A stretch of 24,635 bases of DNA from Clostridium sp. UBA5530 (GTDB taxonomy: Bacteria; Bacillota; Clostridia; Clostridiales; Clostridiaceae). The notes under the pieces were generated by a model. That model did not search any database. It was not told the origin of the DNA and saw only the letters and a program-made list of their open reading frames with translations. Location of the stretch: NCBI GenBank assembly GCA_002423705.1, contig DINW01000069.1, forward strand, positions 72,163 through 96,797, read 5' to 3'. Of the stretch, positions 18,115-24,635 are shown piece by piece (positions within the stretch are counted from its first letter, which is position 1; each line of letters begins with the position of its first letter). Position numbers and translations under genes: made by a program.

Positions 18115-18216
18115 CTACATCATTATTGACTGTTTTTCTACTCTTTCTTTACAACAAGACACACTAACAAAATCCTTAACAATCTCCATCCATTTAGTGT
18201 CTACTATCTTTTTCAT
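18115..18216 (-). CDS. Candidate RiPP precursor peptide, 33 residues
   Basis: The ORF starts MKKIVDTKW, has a Cys-Cys pair at 21-22 (SVSCCKER), and ends QSIMM before TAG. The ribosome binding site is unusually strong: GGGAGGAGGGGG at 18221-18232 on the minus strand, five bases from the ATG. The gene is first in a same-strand series with a SPASM radical SAM gene, a B12 radical SAM gene and two ABC exporters, exactly where precursors are found. Residues 1-16 look like a helical leader, and the rest, with FVSVSCC, could be the core. A Lys-Trp pair (8-9) recalls Lys-Trp-crosslinked peptides, but Cys-based thioether chemistry is also possible. No similar peptide is repeated nearby. It is too short for normal gene calling. 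Confidence 0.7.
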   Translation of the reverse strand: MKKIVDTKWMEIVKDFVSVSCCKERVEKQSIMM

Positions 18217-18380
18217 ACTTCCCCCTCCTCCCACTTTATATTTTGGATTTATAAAATTGACAATACTACTTGATTAAATGAGACTATGAGATTTCAACTA
18301 AATAGATTTCTGTGTACATCCACAAAGGTATTTCCATTTATTTCTTTGATTAACATATATTGTATTATTAGTTAATTAAT

Positions 18381-18408
18381 ATTATATCAGCTTGATTTTT
18401 TTATTCAA
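18381..18408 (-). promoter_or_regulatory. Promoter of the RiPP-like cassette
   Basis: On the minus strand TTGAAT (18403-18408), 16 bases, then a perfect TATAAT (18381-18386). It lies between the terminator of the diguanylate cyclase gene and the precursor ORF. Predicted start near 18374 gives a leader of about 160 bases before the ATG, long enough for regulation, though I see no strong hairpin in it. A second match (TTGTCA/TATAAA, 18235-18263) would start inside the ribosome binding site and is less likely. Confidence 0.55.
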
Positions 18409-18452
18409 TGGTTTTTACAAATTTTAACTTTATTTATAACTTGTTAAAGTAA

Positions 18453-18491
18453 AAGGACCTTAGTAAAATAATATATTTCACTAAAGTCCTT
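18453..18491 (-). terminator. Intrinsic terminator of the diguanylate cyclase gene
   Basis: AAGGACCTTAGT (18453-18464) pairs with ACTAAAGTCCTT (18480-18491) over 12 bp with one G-T wobble, and TTTACTTT follows on the minus strand. It begins 11 bases beyond the stop codon and separates the cyclase from the RiPP-like cassette. Confidence 0.75.
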
Positions 18492-18501
18492 AATATTCAT
18501 A

Positions 18502-20184
18502 TTAGTTAGAAAAATCTTCCTTATTTTTATTATCATACATATTTTTATCGGCTTTTTGAAAAATTCTTCTCATGTCAATAATCTTTTCATTGGTTAATTC
18601 TTCCCTATAATATCCAAAGGCTACGCTAATCTTATGTTCATGTTCTTCATTGTATTCTTTTACCACTCTATGAAGTTTGTCTATAGCATCTTCTATATGT
18701 TCTTCCTTGAAATCCGTAAGAATCACAACAAATTCGTCTCCCCCTATACGGTAGCATTTACCCAAGGAACTAAAAGTTTTCCCTATACAATAGGCCAATC
18801 CTTTAATAATCTCATCCCCCATATAGTGTCCATAAGTGTCATTGCACTGTTTAAGATTATTTAAGTCAAAAACAATCATAGTCACAGAGTTAACTTTAAT
18901 ATTTTTATTTTCTATATGATCTATGTCCTCTTCAAAGGCAGTACGATTATAAAATTTAGTTGGTATATCAACATAGGCCAATTTTTTATAAATCTTGTGT
19001 TCCGTTTCTAAATTGCGCATAGCTATGTACCTTTTTATCATATGAATAACCAATATAGTTATAAAAGCTAGCATACCATATCTGAAAATTTTTGAGTAGC
19101 TATTGTAATTTCCCATATTGAATTGTAAAACACTAAATAACCCCGATATTACAAGGATTATAATTCCACCAGTTATACTCATAGCATCCTTGTTATTGTA
19201 TTTATGTTTTTCCTTAAAACATGCTGTAATTATTAACACTACAGATATAAATATAAGTATATGAACCAGAAAAATTGTTTGCCATAAATCTGCTATTTTA
19301 AACAAATATAAAAATACATTTATTGCAAATACTAAAATAAAACTCAAAGATAATAAATCAAAATATTTTTTACCATGGGTAACATTATCCTTTATATACC
19401 TCAAAAGTGGTATAGGTAGTAGCATAAATGATAAATATGATAAAACATATCTCCACCTAATATTACCTGAAAGGAACTGCAATAAATTTGTATCAGTTAT
19501 GGCCCAAATGGCACAAATAATCATATATAGACCTATATTTGTAAAGCTACTTGTTTTATTTTTACCATCACGTATTCTTAAAATTACAGCTATTATCATA
19601 AATGTAATTCCCAATACCATAGTAATAAAACAAAATATTATAGTCCCTAAATTATTTCTCAATAAATACAATATAGTAGCACTTTTATTTCCCAAAGTTA
19701 TATTGTATATCCCACCAGTGGGCTGATTGGGTGTAAACTTTGTTTCTATAGAAATTTCTTTTCCCCTTAAGTTTCTAGGAATCTTAACTATATTCCATGT
19801 GCATCCTAAAGTTTTTCCAAATGGTCCTTTGCTACCAACTTGAAATTTATAAATCAAATTATTTTCTACATATATACTAAGTTCCTCACAGGTAGATTCA
19901 ATACACATCACATTGTTTCTAACAGAGTCACTGGGTAATATATTGCTTATAGTTATATCTTTTTTATTTATATCTTTATTTTTTATAGGCAAGGTGTCAA
20001 TATGATTTTTTCGCCCCTGGTCTATATAGGTCCAACCCTTATTAAACTCCATGATATCATCATCATTTATCTTTATGTTATTTGTATCACAAGTAATTGC
20101 AGAAAATAAAGTAACTATAAAAGTTACTGCTACAGCTATAATTAACAAGAAAGATATGGTCCTATCTCTAATACATTCTTTCAT
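18502..20184 (-). CDS. Membrane diguanylate cyclase with extracellular sensor and GGDEF domain
   Basis: About 560 residues. An N-terminal membrane helix (SFLLIIAVAVTFIVTLFSAI) is followed by an outside domain of about 130 residues. Then come about seven membrane helices, in the manner of 7TMR-DISM receptors, and a C-terminal GGDEF domain. The active-site motif is intact (RIGGDEF) with VFDLNNLKQCNDTYGHYMGD before it, so c-di-GMP synthesis is expected. The usual inhibitory site RxxD, five residues before the motif, is absent (Ser and Gly stand there), so strong product inhibition is unlikely. I start it at ATG 20184: GGAG lies eight bases upstream, while TTG at 20202 has no binding site. It is divergent from the GTPase leader and has its own terminator. 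The ligand is unknown. Confidence 0.9.
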   Translation of the reverse strand: MKECIRDRTISFLLIIAVAVTFIVTLFSAITCDTNNIKINDDDIMEFNKGWTYIDQGRKNHIDTLPIKNKDINKKDITISNILPSDSVRNNVMCIESTCEELSIYVENNLIYKFQVGSKGPFGKTLGCTWNIVKIPRNLRGKEISIETKFTPNQPTGGIYNITLGNKSATILYLLRNNLGTIIFCFITMVLGITFMIIAVILRIRDGKNKTSSFTNIGLYMIICAIWAITDTNLLQFLSGNIRWRYVLSYLSFMLLPIPLLRYIKDNVTHGKKYFDLLSLSFILVFAINVFLYLFKIADLWQTIFLVHILIFISVVLIITACFKEKHKYNNKDAMSITGGIIILVISGLFSVLQFNMGNYNSYSKIFRYGMLAFITILVIHMIKRYIAMRNLETEHKIYKKLAYVDIPTKFYNRTAFEEDIDHIENKNIKVNSVTMIVFDLNNLKQCNDTYGHYMGDEIIKGLAYCIGKTFSSLGKCYRIGGDEFVVILTDFKEEHIEDAIDKLHRVVKEYNEEHEHKISVAFGYYREELTNEKIIDMRRIFQKADKNMYDNKNKEDFSN

Positions 20185-20233
20185 TTCCATTACTCCAAAC
20201 AATTTGTCTTACTGAAAATCAACTATCAATTGA

Positions 20234-20262
20234 ATTGTATCACCATTTTATCAAAAAGTCAT
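20234..20262 (-). promoter_or_regulatory. Promoter candidate for the diguanylate cyclase gene
   Basis: On the minus strand ATGACT (20257-20262), 17 bases, TACAAT (20234-20239). It lies 20 bases from the opposing TTGACA at 20282, so the two promoters stand back to back. The -35 box is weak. Confidence 0.38.
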
Positions 20263-20281
20263 TTTACTTTGCTTTTTAATA

Positions 20282-20310
20282 TTGACAATAAACTTAAAAT
20301 ACACTATTAT
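20282..20310 (+). promoter_or_regulatory. Strong sigma-A promoter of the GTPase attenuator leader
   Basis: TTGACA (20282-20287, perfect), a 17-base gap, then TATTAT (20305-20310). Predicted start near 20317, about a dozen bases before the AGGAGGT of the leader ORF. Confidence 0.75.
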
Positions 20311-20343
20311 AAAGTTATACTAAATTTTAGGAGGTTGAATTAT

Positions 20344-20409
20344 ATGTTAAAAACTTATTTTTCTGGGAATTTAATAAATAATGAATCGGCCTGCCTTGTG
20401 ATGAATTAA
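20344..20409 (+). CDS. Leader peptide of the ribosome-protection-type GTPase, 21 residues
   Basis: ATG at 20344 follows AGGAGGT (20329-20335) with an ideal eight-base gap. The peptide starts MLKTYFSGNLINN, ends ACLVMN and stops at TAA 20407-20409. The stop lies 26 bases before an intrinsic terminator, and the long gene follows. A well-translated short ORF ahead of a terminator and a ribosome-protection gene is the known plan of tet(M)-type attenuation, where stalled or slowed ribosomes allow read-through. The peptide has no other evident role. Confidence 0.72.
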   Translation: MLKTYFSGNLINNESACLVMN

Positions 20410-20435
20410 TAAATATATTTTATTTATAAATTTTG

Positions 20436-20461
20436 CCACAGTCTCAGACTGTGGTTTTTTA
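20436..20461 (+). terminator. Intrinsic terminator (attenuator) in the GTPase leader
   Basis: CCACAGTCT (20436-20444) and AGACTGTGG (20446-20454) are perfectly complementary, with five or so loop bases in practice, and TTTTTT follows at once. Only the leader ORF lies before it, and the GTPase gene begins about 75 bases after it, so most transcripts should stop here. An alternative pairing exists between TGCCTTGTG at the end of the leader ORF (20392-20400) and CACAGGCA downstream (20477-20484), with one bulged base. Confidence 0.82.
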
Positions 20462-20536
20462 TATGCTTTTAATTACCACAGGCAAGTATTCTGCTCCCTA
20501 TAAAGGATATGGCTGACATAGAAAGATGTGGTAATT

Positions 20537-22402
20537 ATGAAAAATAAAATATTGAATTTAGGAATTATGGCTCATGTAGATGCTGGTAAAACCACTGTCA
20601 CCGAAAGTATTCTTTACCACAGTGGTATCATCAAACATATGGGAAATGTAGATAAAGGAACCACTATAACTGACTCTTTAGAATTAGAGCAAAAACGTGG
20701 TATGACAATAAAGTCATCCACTGTATCTTTTTATATTGATGATGTGAAAATAAACCTAATCGATACCCCTGGTCATATGGACTTTATCGGAGAGGTAGAA
20801 CGTTCCTTAGCTGTATTGGATGGAGTAATCCTTGTAATTTCAGCTAAAGAAGGAGTTCAACCTCAAACTAGAATTATCTTCCATGAATTAAATAAGATGA
20901 AGTTGCCAGTAATATTTTTTATTAACAAAGTTGATCGTCTAGGTGTAAACATAGATAAAGTATATAAAGACATAAAAAATCAACTTACAGATAAATGTTT
21001 AATAATGCAAAAAGTTAATGACTATGGAACAAAACATTGCACAATATACAACTATAATTATTCAGATGAAAATTTCACAGAACAAGTTATTTTAACTTCA
21101 GAAAAACTATTGCAGAAGTACCTTAACGATATACCAATATTAGATGAAGATTATTCTAACTTTATTAGAGTTAAAGTCCAAGATTCTAAGATATATCCTG
21201 TATACCACGGCTCCGCCTTAATGGATATAGGTGTTGATACTCTAATCACTGCTATAGCTAAGTGGTTTGTTAAAGATAATCATACAGTAAATAATCATAG
21301 CAACCTTTCAGCCTATGTTTATAAAATTCAATGGGATTCCAATCATCATAAGAAAGCTTATGTGAAAATATTTAGTGGTGAATTAAAAGTAAGAGAAAAA
21401 GTTCTTCTATGTAGAACAGGTGAAAGTATAACCATGAAAAACATGTTCTCTTTGTATAATGGAAAGGAGCCTTCAACCCAATATATTTGCCAAAATGATA
21501 TAGGAATTTTATATGATATTGAGGAACTAAACTGTGGAGATTTTATTGGCAGCACATTAAAATTCAATGGTTTAATGAATATGGCAGAACCTCTTCTTTC
21601 TGTTGGCATAAGCCCATCAGATCCTAGTATCCGCAGCAATCTATTAGGTGCTCTTAATGAGCTTATGGTAGAAGATCCTTTTTTATCTTTAGATATAAGA
21701 AAATCTACTGGTGAAATTACTTTAAAGCTCTTTGGTAAATTGCAAAAGGAGATTTTACAAAGCATTCTAAAGGAGCGCTACGGGATTAATGCCTACTTTG
21801 AGGAAATCAGAACTGTATCTAAAGAAAAGCCTATGAAAAAGATAGCCTATGGAATTGGATTAAACCAAGAGGGTAATCCATATCGTGCAGGAATTTGGCT
21901 AACCTTAGAACCACTGCCCGTTGGAAGTGGCTTTATATATGAAAGCCAAGTGTCCCTTGGCTATATAGAAAAATCCTTTCAAAGTGCAGTGGAACATGGC
22001 GTTCTCCTAGGAATCAAGGAAGGTATTCACAATGAAGTAGTAGATGTAAAAGTTACCTTTGTAGATGCTGATTATGATAGTGTAACTAGCACACCTTCTG
22101 ATTATAGAAAGCTTGCTCCTGAAGTTATTAGAAAAGCTCTACAAATATGTGGGGTAAAAAATCTAGAACCTTATATGAAGTATATTCTCATTACTCCAAT
22201 GGGATATGAAAAAATTGTAATGTGCGCCCTTAATTCTATGAAAGCATCCATTGAAACCATTGACTATTCCAACATGGAATTGAATGTAAAAGGCGTTGTT
22301 CCCTATGATTTGTGCAAAGACTTCCAATTAGATTTATTGTCTATGACGGAGGGTAGGGGAGTCTTTGAAACTGAATTTTTAGAGTACAGAGATATATTGT
22401 AA
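20537..22402 (+). CDS. Ribosome-protection-type translational GTPase (Tet(M)/Tet(O) family), divergent
   Basis: About 621 residues, related to EF-G and the tetracycline ribosomal protection proteins. The GTPase domain has AHVDAGKTT, DKGTTITDSLELEQKRGMT, DTPGHMDF, NKVD and SAKEG motifs. Domains II to V follow. Two features differ from Tet(M) as I remember it. The domain IV tip loop that displaces tetracycline, SPVSTP, reads SVTSTP here. The protein also ends at EFLEYRDIL, about 25-30 residues short, so the C-terminal helix seems to be missing. It may protect ribosomes from another drug, give weak tetracycline resistance, or have a housekeeping role. Start: ATG 20537 matches the family N-terminus; a GTG nine bases earlier is possible. 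The binding site is weak, so expression may depend on the leader. Confidence 0.85.
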   Translation: MKNKILNLGIMAHVDAGKTTVTESILYHSGIIKHMGNVDKGTTITDSLELEQKRGMTIKSSTVSFYIDDVKINLIDTPGHMDFIGEVERSLAVLDGVILVISAKEGVQPQTRIIFHELNKMKLPVIFFINKVDRLGVNIDKVYKDIKNQLTDKCLIMQKVNDYGTKHCTIYNYNYSDENFTEQVILTSEKLLQKYLNDIPILDEDYSNFIRVKVQDSKIYPVYHGSALMDIGVDTLITAIAKWFVKDNHTVNNHSNLSAYVYKIQWDSNHHKKAYVKIFSGELKVREKVLLCRTGESITMKNMFSLYNGKEPSTQYICQNDIGILYDIEELNCGDFIGSTLKFNGLMNMAEPLLSVGISPSDPSIRSNLLGALNELMVEDPFLSLDIRKSTGEITLKLFGKLQKEILQSILKERYGINAYFEEIRTVSKEKPMKKIAYGIGLNQEGNPYRAGIWLTLEPLPVGSGFIYESQVSLGYIEKSFQSAVEHGVLLGIKEGIHNEVVDVKVTFVDADYDSVTSTPSDYRKLAPEVIRKALQICGVKNLEPYMKYILITPMGYEKIVMCALNSMKASIETIDYSNMELNVKGVVPYDLCKDFQLDLLSMTEGRGVFETEFLEYRDIL

Positions 22403-22419
22403 TTAAAATTATTATATTA

Positions 22420-22460
22420 AAGGAAGCATATCACTATAAGGTATGCTTCCTTGTTTTTTA
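22420..22460 (+). terminator. Intrinsic terminator between the GTPase gene and the oligopeptide permease gene
   Basis: AAGGAAGCATA (22420-22430) pairs with TATGCTTCCTT (22442-22452), an 11-bp perfect stem, then GTTTTTTAATAT. The minus-strand side is also T-rich enough to serve the convergent transporter operon ending at 22522. Confidence 0.8.
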
Positions 22461-22521
22461 ATATCTTTGTATTTAATTTTGTTGCTACTATTTTAATGAA
22501 GTGTTGATATTTATCTAGAGT

Positions 22522-23352
22522 CTATTTTGCCTTTTTAGGGTGACTTAAATCCCTCATTAAATCCCCAATAATATTAAAGGACAGCACAGTTACCAATATC
22601 AAAAGCCCTGGAAATATAGCTAGGTATGGCACGTCCAATATATACCCCTGAGCATTTTGGAGCATGCTTCCCCATGAAGCATTAGGTGCCTGTATACCTA
22701 AACCCAGAAAGCTTAAAGATGATTCCATTAGTATTGCATTAGCAACATTTATAGTGGCAGCTACAATAACACTAGGCATAACATTAGGTATTATATGATT
22801 TAATATTATCTTATATGGCCTTATTCCTTGAGATACTGCACATACCACATATTCTCTTTCCTTAACTGACAAGGTTTCACCTCTTATGATCCTAGCTACT
22901 CCCATCCAGCTGAATAATGCAATAATAACTATGATAGTTCCTATGCCAGGCTTTAAGTACACATTTAAGGTTAAAATTATAAAAAAGCTTGGGATACTCA
23001 TAAGCACATCTATAGTTCTCATAAGTATAGCATCTATCCATCCACCAAAATATCCACTTATTGTTCCTATAAGAGTTCCTAATATTGTAGCTATAATCAT
23101 AGAACTAAATCCAACCATAAGAGAAACCCTGCCCCCATATAATGCTCTAGTTAAGTAGTCCCTTCCCATATCATCAGTTCCAAAAATATGCTTTATACTA
23201 GGTGGCTGCAATTTATTTACTATATCAATTTCATTAGGATCATAGGGTGACAAAAAGGCTAAGGCACTTACTATGATAAGGATTATTAAAACAATTAAAC
23301 TAACCAATGCCAACTTATTTTTCATGAATTTCTTTTTCATATTTGTCAACAT
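22522..23352 (-). CDS. Opp/Dpp-type ABC transporter permease (OppC/DppC family)
   Basis: The 276-residue inner-membrane permease has the family N-terminal helix and short cytoplasmic NPNEIDIVNKLQPPSIKHIFGTDDMGRD segment in shortened form (IFGTDDMGRDYLTRALYGGR), then about five further helices. The EAA-type loop for the ATPase is visible near SVKEREYVVCAVSQGIRPYK. The C-terminal segment SLSFLGLGIQAPNASWG is a family hallmark. Its ATG shares one base with the upstream permease stop (TAATG), with AAGGTGG before it, so the two permeases are translationally coupled. It is the last gene of the operon in the window: no oppD/oppF ATPase gene follows, because the convergent GTPase gene and a terminator lie there. 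Whether the cargo is oligopeptide, dipeptide or nickel cannot be decided. Confidence 0.93.
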   Translation of the reverse strand: MLTNMKKKFMKNKLALVSLIVLIILIIVSALAFLSPYDPNEIDIVNKLQPPSIKHIFGTDDMGRDYLTRALYGGRVSLMVGFSSMIIATILGTLIGTISGYFGGWIDAILMRTIDVLMSIPSFFIILTLNVYLKPGIGTIIVIIALFSWMGVARIIRGETLSVKEREYVVCAVSQGIRPYKIILNHIIPNVMPSVIVAATINVANAILMESSLSFLGLGIQAPNASWGSMLQNAQGYILDVPYLAIFPGLLILVTVLSFNIIGDLMRDLSHPKKAK

Positions 23353-24302
23353 TATGCCACCACCTTTATTCTAGGGTCTACAACGCCATACAAAATATCA
23401 GATATAAGATTACCTATTATAAGGAACAAAGAAGATAACAGGGTTATTGCCATTATCACTGGGTAATCAAATCCAAATATAGCTTGAATACCTAGTCTTC
23501 CCATACCAGGCCATCCGAAGATTGTTTCTGTTATGAAAGCTCCTGAAATCAAATTAGGCAAAGACATGCCCAAAATAGTCACTATGGGTATTAATGAATT
23601 CTTTAATATATGCTTGCCGAATATAACTTTTTCCGATAAGCCTTTCCCCCTGGCAGTTCTTACGTATTCTTCATCTTTCTCATCAATTACATTGCTCCTT
23701 ACATATCTAGCTATCACTGCAAAACTTTGAAAGCTTAAAACCATGGCAGGCATTATGGTATGTACTATAACATCTCCCAGGGAATCTTCCCCTATACTAT
23801 GCATACCTATGCTAGGGAGTAGATTAAGTTTCACCGAAAATATGACTATTAGCATCATGGCAAACCAAAAAGAAGGAATAGAAATTCCTATATAGCTTAC
23901 TACGCTGATTACTTTATCTATCCATCTGTTCTCATAATATCCGCTTAAGACTCCAAATATTATTCCTAGTATTAAAGATATTATCATAGATATTCCCATC
24001 AAAATCAAAGTAGCACCCATTCTTTCAATAACCTTATCCTTTACAGGTCTAAAGTCCACATTGGAATATCCAAAATCCCCCTTTAAGGTTTTAGAAAGCC
24101 ATGCTCCATATTGAACATACACTGGTTTATCTAAACCTAGCTCCTTTCTTAAATTGTCTAAATCCTCTTTATGCATTTGAGGAGTAGCATAGGCCATTAC
24201 AGGATCTCCTGGGGCTAGCTTAATTATCCCAAAGGATAATATGGATACAATGATTAGCATTGGTATAGCTCCTAGTATCCTTTTTAAAATGTATCTTGAC
24301 AT
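23352..24302 (-). CDS. Opp/Dpp-type ABC transporter permease (OppB/DppB family)
   Basis: The 316-residue protein is the partner of the DppC-like permease. The N-terminal helix MSRYILKRILGAIPMLIIV and the LAPGDPV motif that follows are typical, as are the EAA-like loop DEEYVRTARGKGLSEKVIFG and TETIFGWPGMGRLGIQA near the end. About six membrane helices are predicted. AAGGAG precedes the ATG. Its stop codon overlaps the start of the next permease by one base. It is preceded at 62 bases by the substrate-binding gene, with a hairpin in between that probably lowers permease expression relative to the binding protein. Confidence 0.94.
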   Translation of the reverse strand: MSRYILKRILGAIPMLIIVSILSFGIIKLAPGDPVMAYATPQMHKEDLDNLRKELGLDKPVYVQYGAWLSKTLKGDFGYSNVDFRPVKDKVIERMGATLILMGISMIISLILGIIFGVLSGYYENRWIDKVISVVSYIGISIPSFWFAMMLIVIFSVKLNLLPSIGMHSIGEDSLGDVIVHTIMPAMVLSFQSFAVIARYVRSNVIDEKDEEYVRTARGKGLSEKVIFGKHILKNSLIPIVTILGMSLPNLISGAFITETIFGWPGMGRLGIQAIFGFDYPVIMAITLLSSLFLIIGNLISDILYGVVDPRIKVVA

Positions 24303-24326
24303 AGCAACTCTCCTTTTAAATTAAAT

Positions 24327-24352
24327 GCTCCCTGCCAATTACTACAGGGAGC
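24327..24352 (-). terminator. Hairpin between binding-protein and permease genes
   Basis: GCTCCCTG (24327-24334) pairs with CAGGGAGC (24345-24352), an 8-bp GC-rich stem, followed on the minus strand by ATTTAATTTAAAAGGAG rather than a clean T run. It may be a leaky terminator or a 3' stabilising structure, giving more binding protein than permease, as is usual in such operons. Confidence 0.55.
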
Positions 24353-24364
24353 CTTATATTATAA

Positions 24365-24635
24365 TTATTCTGTGAAATAAAGCTTTGATAAGTCTTTAAA
24401 CATAAATATTGGTGCTGGTTTTGCTTCTTTCACTCCACCTATTTTTTTATCTACAGCTATTATTGATTGAGAATAGGTTATTGGATATATTGGAAGATCC
24501 TCTGCTATGGTGTTTTGAATTTCTTTATATAAAGCTTCTCTCTTAGCTTTATCAGTTTCCCCATTAGCAGCCTCCCACTTTTTATCTAAATCCTTATTTA
24601 CATAGTTAGATACGTTGTTTTCTCCACCTACTTCA
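24365..24635 (-). CDS. Extracellular solute-binding protein, family 5 (C-terminal part)
   Basis: Only the last 89 codons are in the window; the start lies beyond the right edge. The visible part ends KDLSKLYFTE before TAA and contains EALYKEIQNTIAEDLPIYPI and SQSIIAVDKKIGGV, which match the C-terminal lobe of OppA/DppA-type binding proteins. It would be a lipoprotein in a Gram-positive cell; the signal is not visible. Same strand and adjacent to the permease pair, so it is the cargo receptor of that transporter. Confidence 0.88.
   Translation of the reverse strand, partial: EVGGENNVSNYVNKDLDKKWEAANGETDKAKREALYKEIQNTIAEDLPIYPITYSQSIIAVDKKIGGVKEAKPAPIFMFKDLSKLYFTE

Noticed and set aside
18235..18263. 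TTGTCA-17-TATAAA promoter right before the precursor ORF
   Set aside because: Transcription would begin within the ribosome binding site at 18221-18232; the TATAAT promoter at 18381-18408 is more plausible.
18294..18356. 20-codon minus-strand ORF as a second precursor peptide
   Set aside because: No Shine-Dalgarno sequence, no Cys or other likely modification residues, and a far better peptide ORF lies just downstream.

Overview
The window looks like low-GC Clostridium (or a close relative). It is strongly AT-rich, has near-perfect AGGAGG-type ribosome binding sites and frequent TTG/GTG starts. It carries an LPxTG wall-anchored nucleotidase, a NuoE/HndA-like subunit of a ferredoxin/NAD-type oxidoreductase, an Opp/Dpp peptide transporter and a ribosome-protection-type GTPase. 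The species cannot be fixed from sequence alone.

Layout, left to right. At 1-243 (minus) is the start of a NuoE/HndA-like gene, followed by about 735 bases without a clear gene that hold a promoter candidate and one copy of a dispersed repeat. At 979-4557 (minus) is a full-length BREX-type adenine methyltransferase (PglX) with no other BREX gene in view. At 4691-5794 is an IS1595-like element with good terminal inverted repeats; its transposase ORF is intact but seems to have lost the catalytic residues. Two more repeat copies follow (5837-5880, 6127-6241). At 6254-9787 (plus) is a two-domain surface 5'-nucleotidase/cyclic phosphodiesterase. Two strong hairpins separate it from convergent genes for a zinc-dependent phospholipase C-like protein and a YdcF/SanA-like membrane protein.

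The centre (11497-18216, minus) reads as an unassigned RiPP cassette. Its order is a 33-residue precursor-like peptide with a Cys-Cys pair, a radical SAM/SPASM enzyme, a B12-binding radical SAM enzyme, and two complete ABC half-transporters. The expected flow is: peptide made, modified by two radical SAM enzymes (one possibly cobalamin-dependent), then exported by the ABC heterodimer. The precursor is too short for routine gene calling. Upstream, with its own terminator, is a membrane diguanylate cyclase (18502-20184, minus).

Divergent from the cyclase is an attenuator-type leader: a consensus promoter, a 21-codon leader ORF, and an intrinsic terminator. It controls a Tet(M)/Tet(O)-family GTPase (20537-22402, plus) that lacks the usual C-terminal tail and has an altered domain IV loop. 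The right end (22522-24635, minus) is part of an Opp/Dpp operon: substrate-binding protein (partial), permease B, permease C. No ATPase genes are visible.
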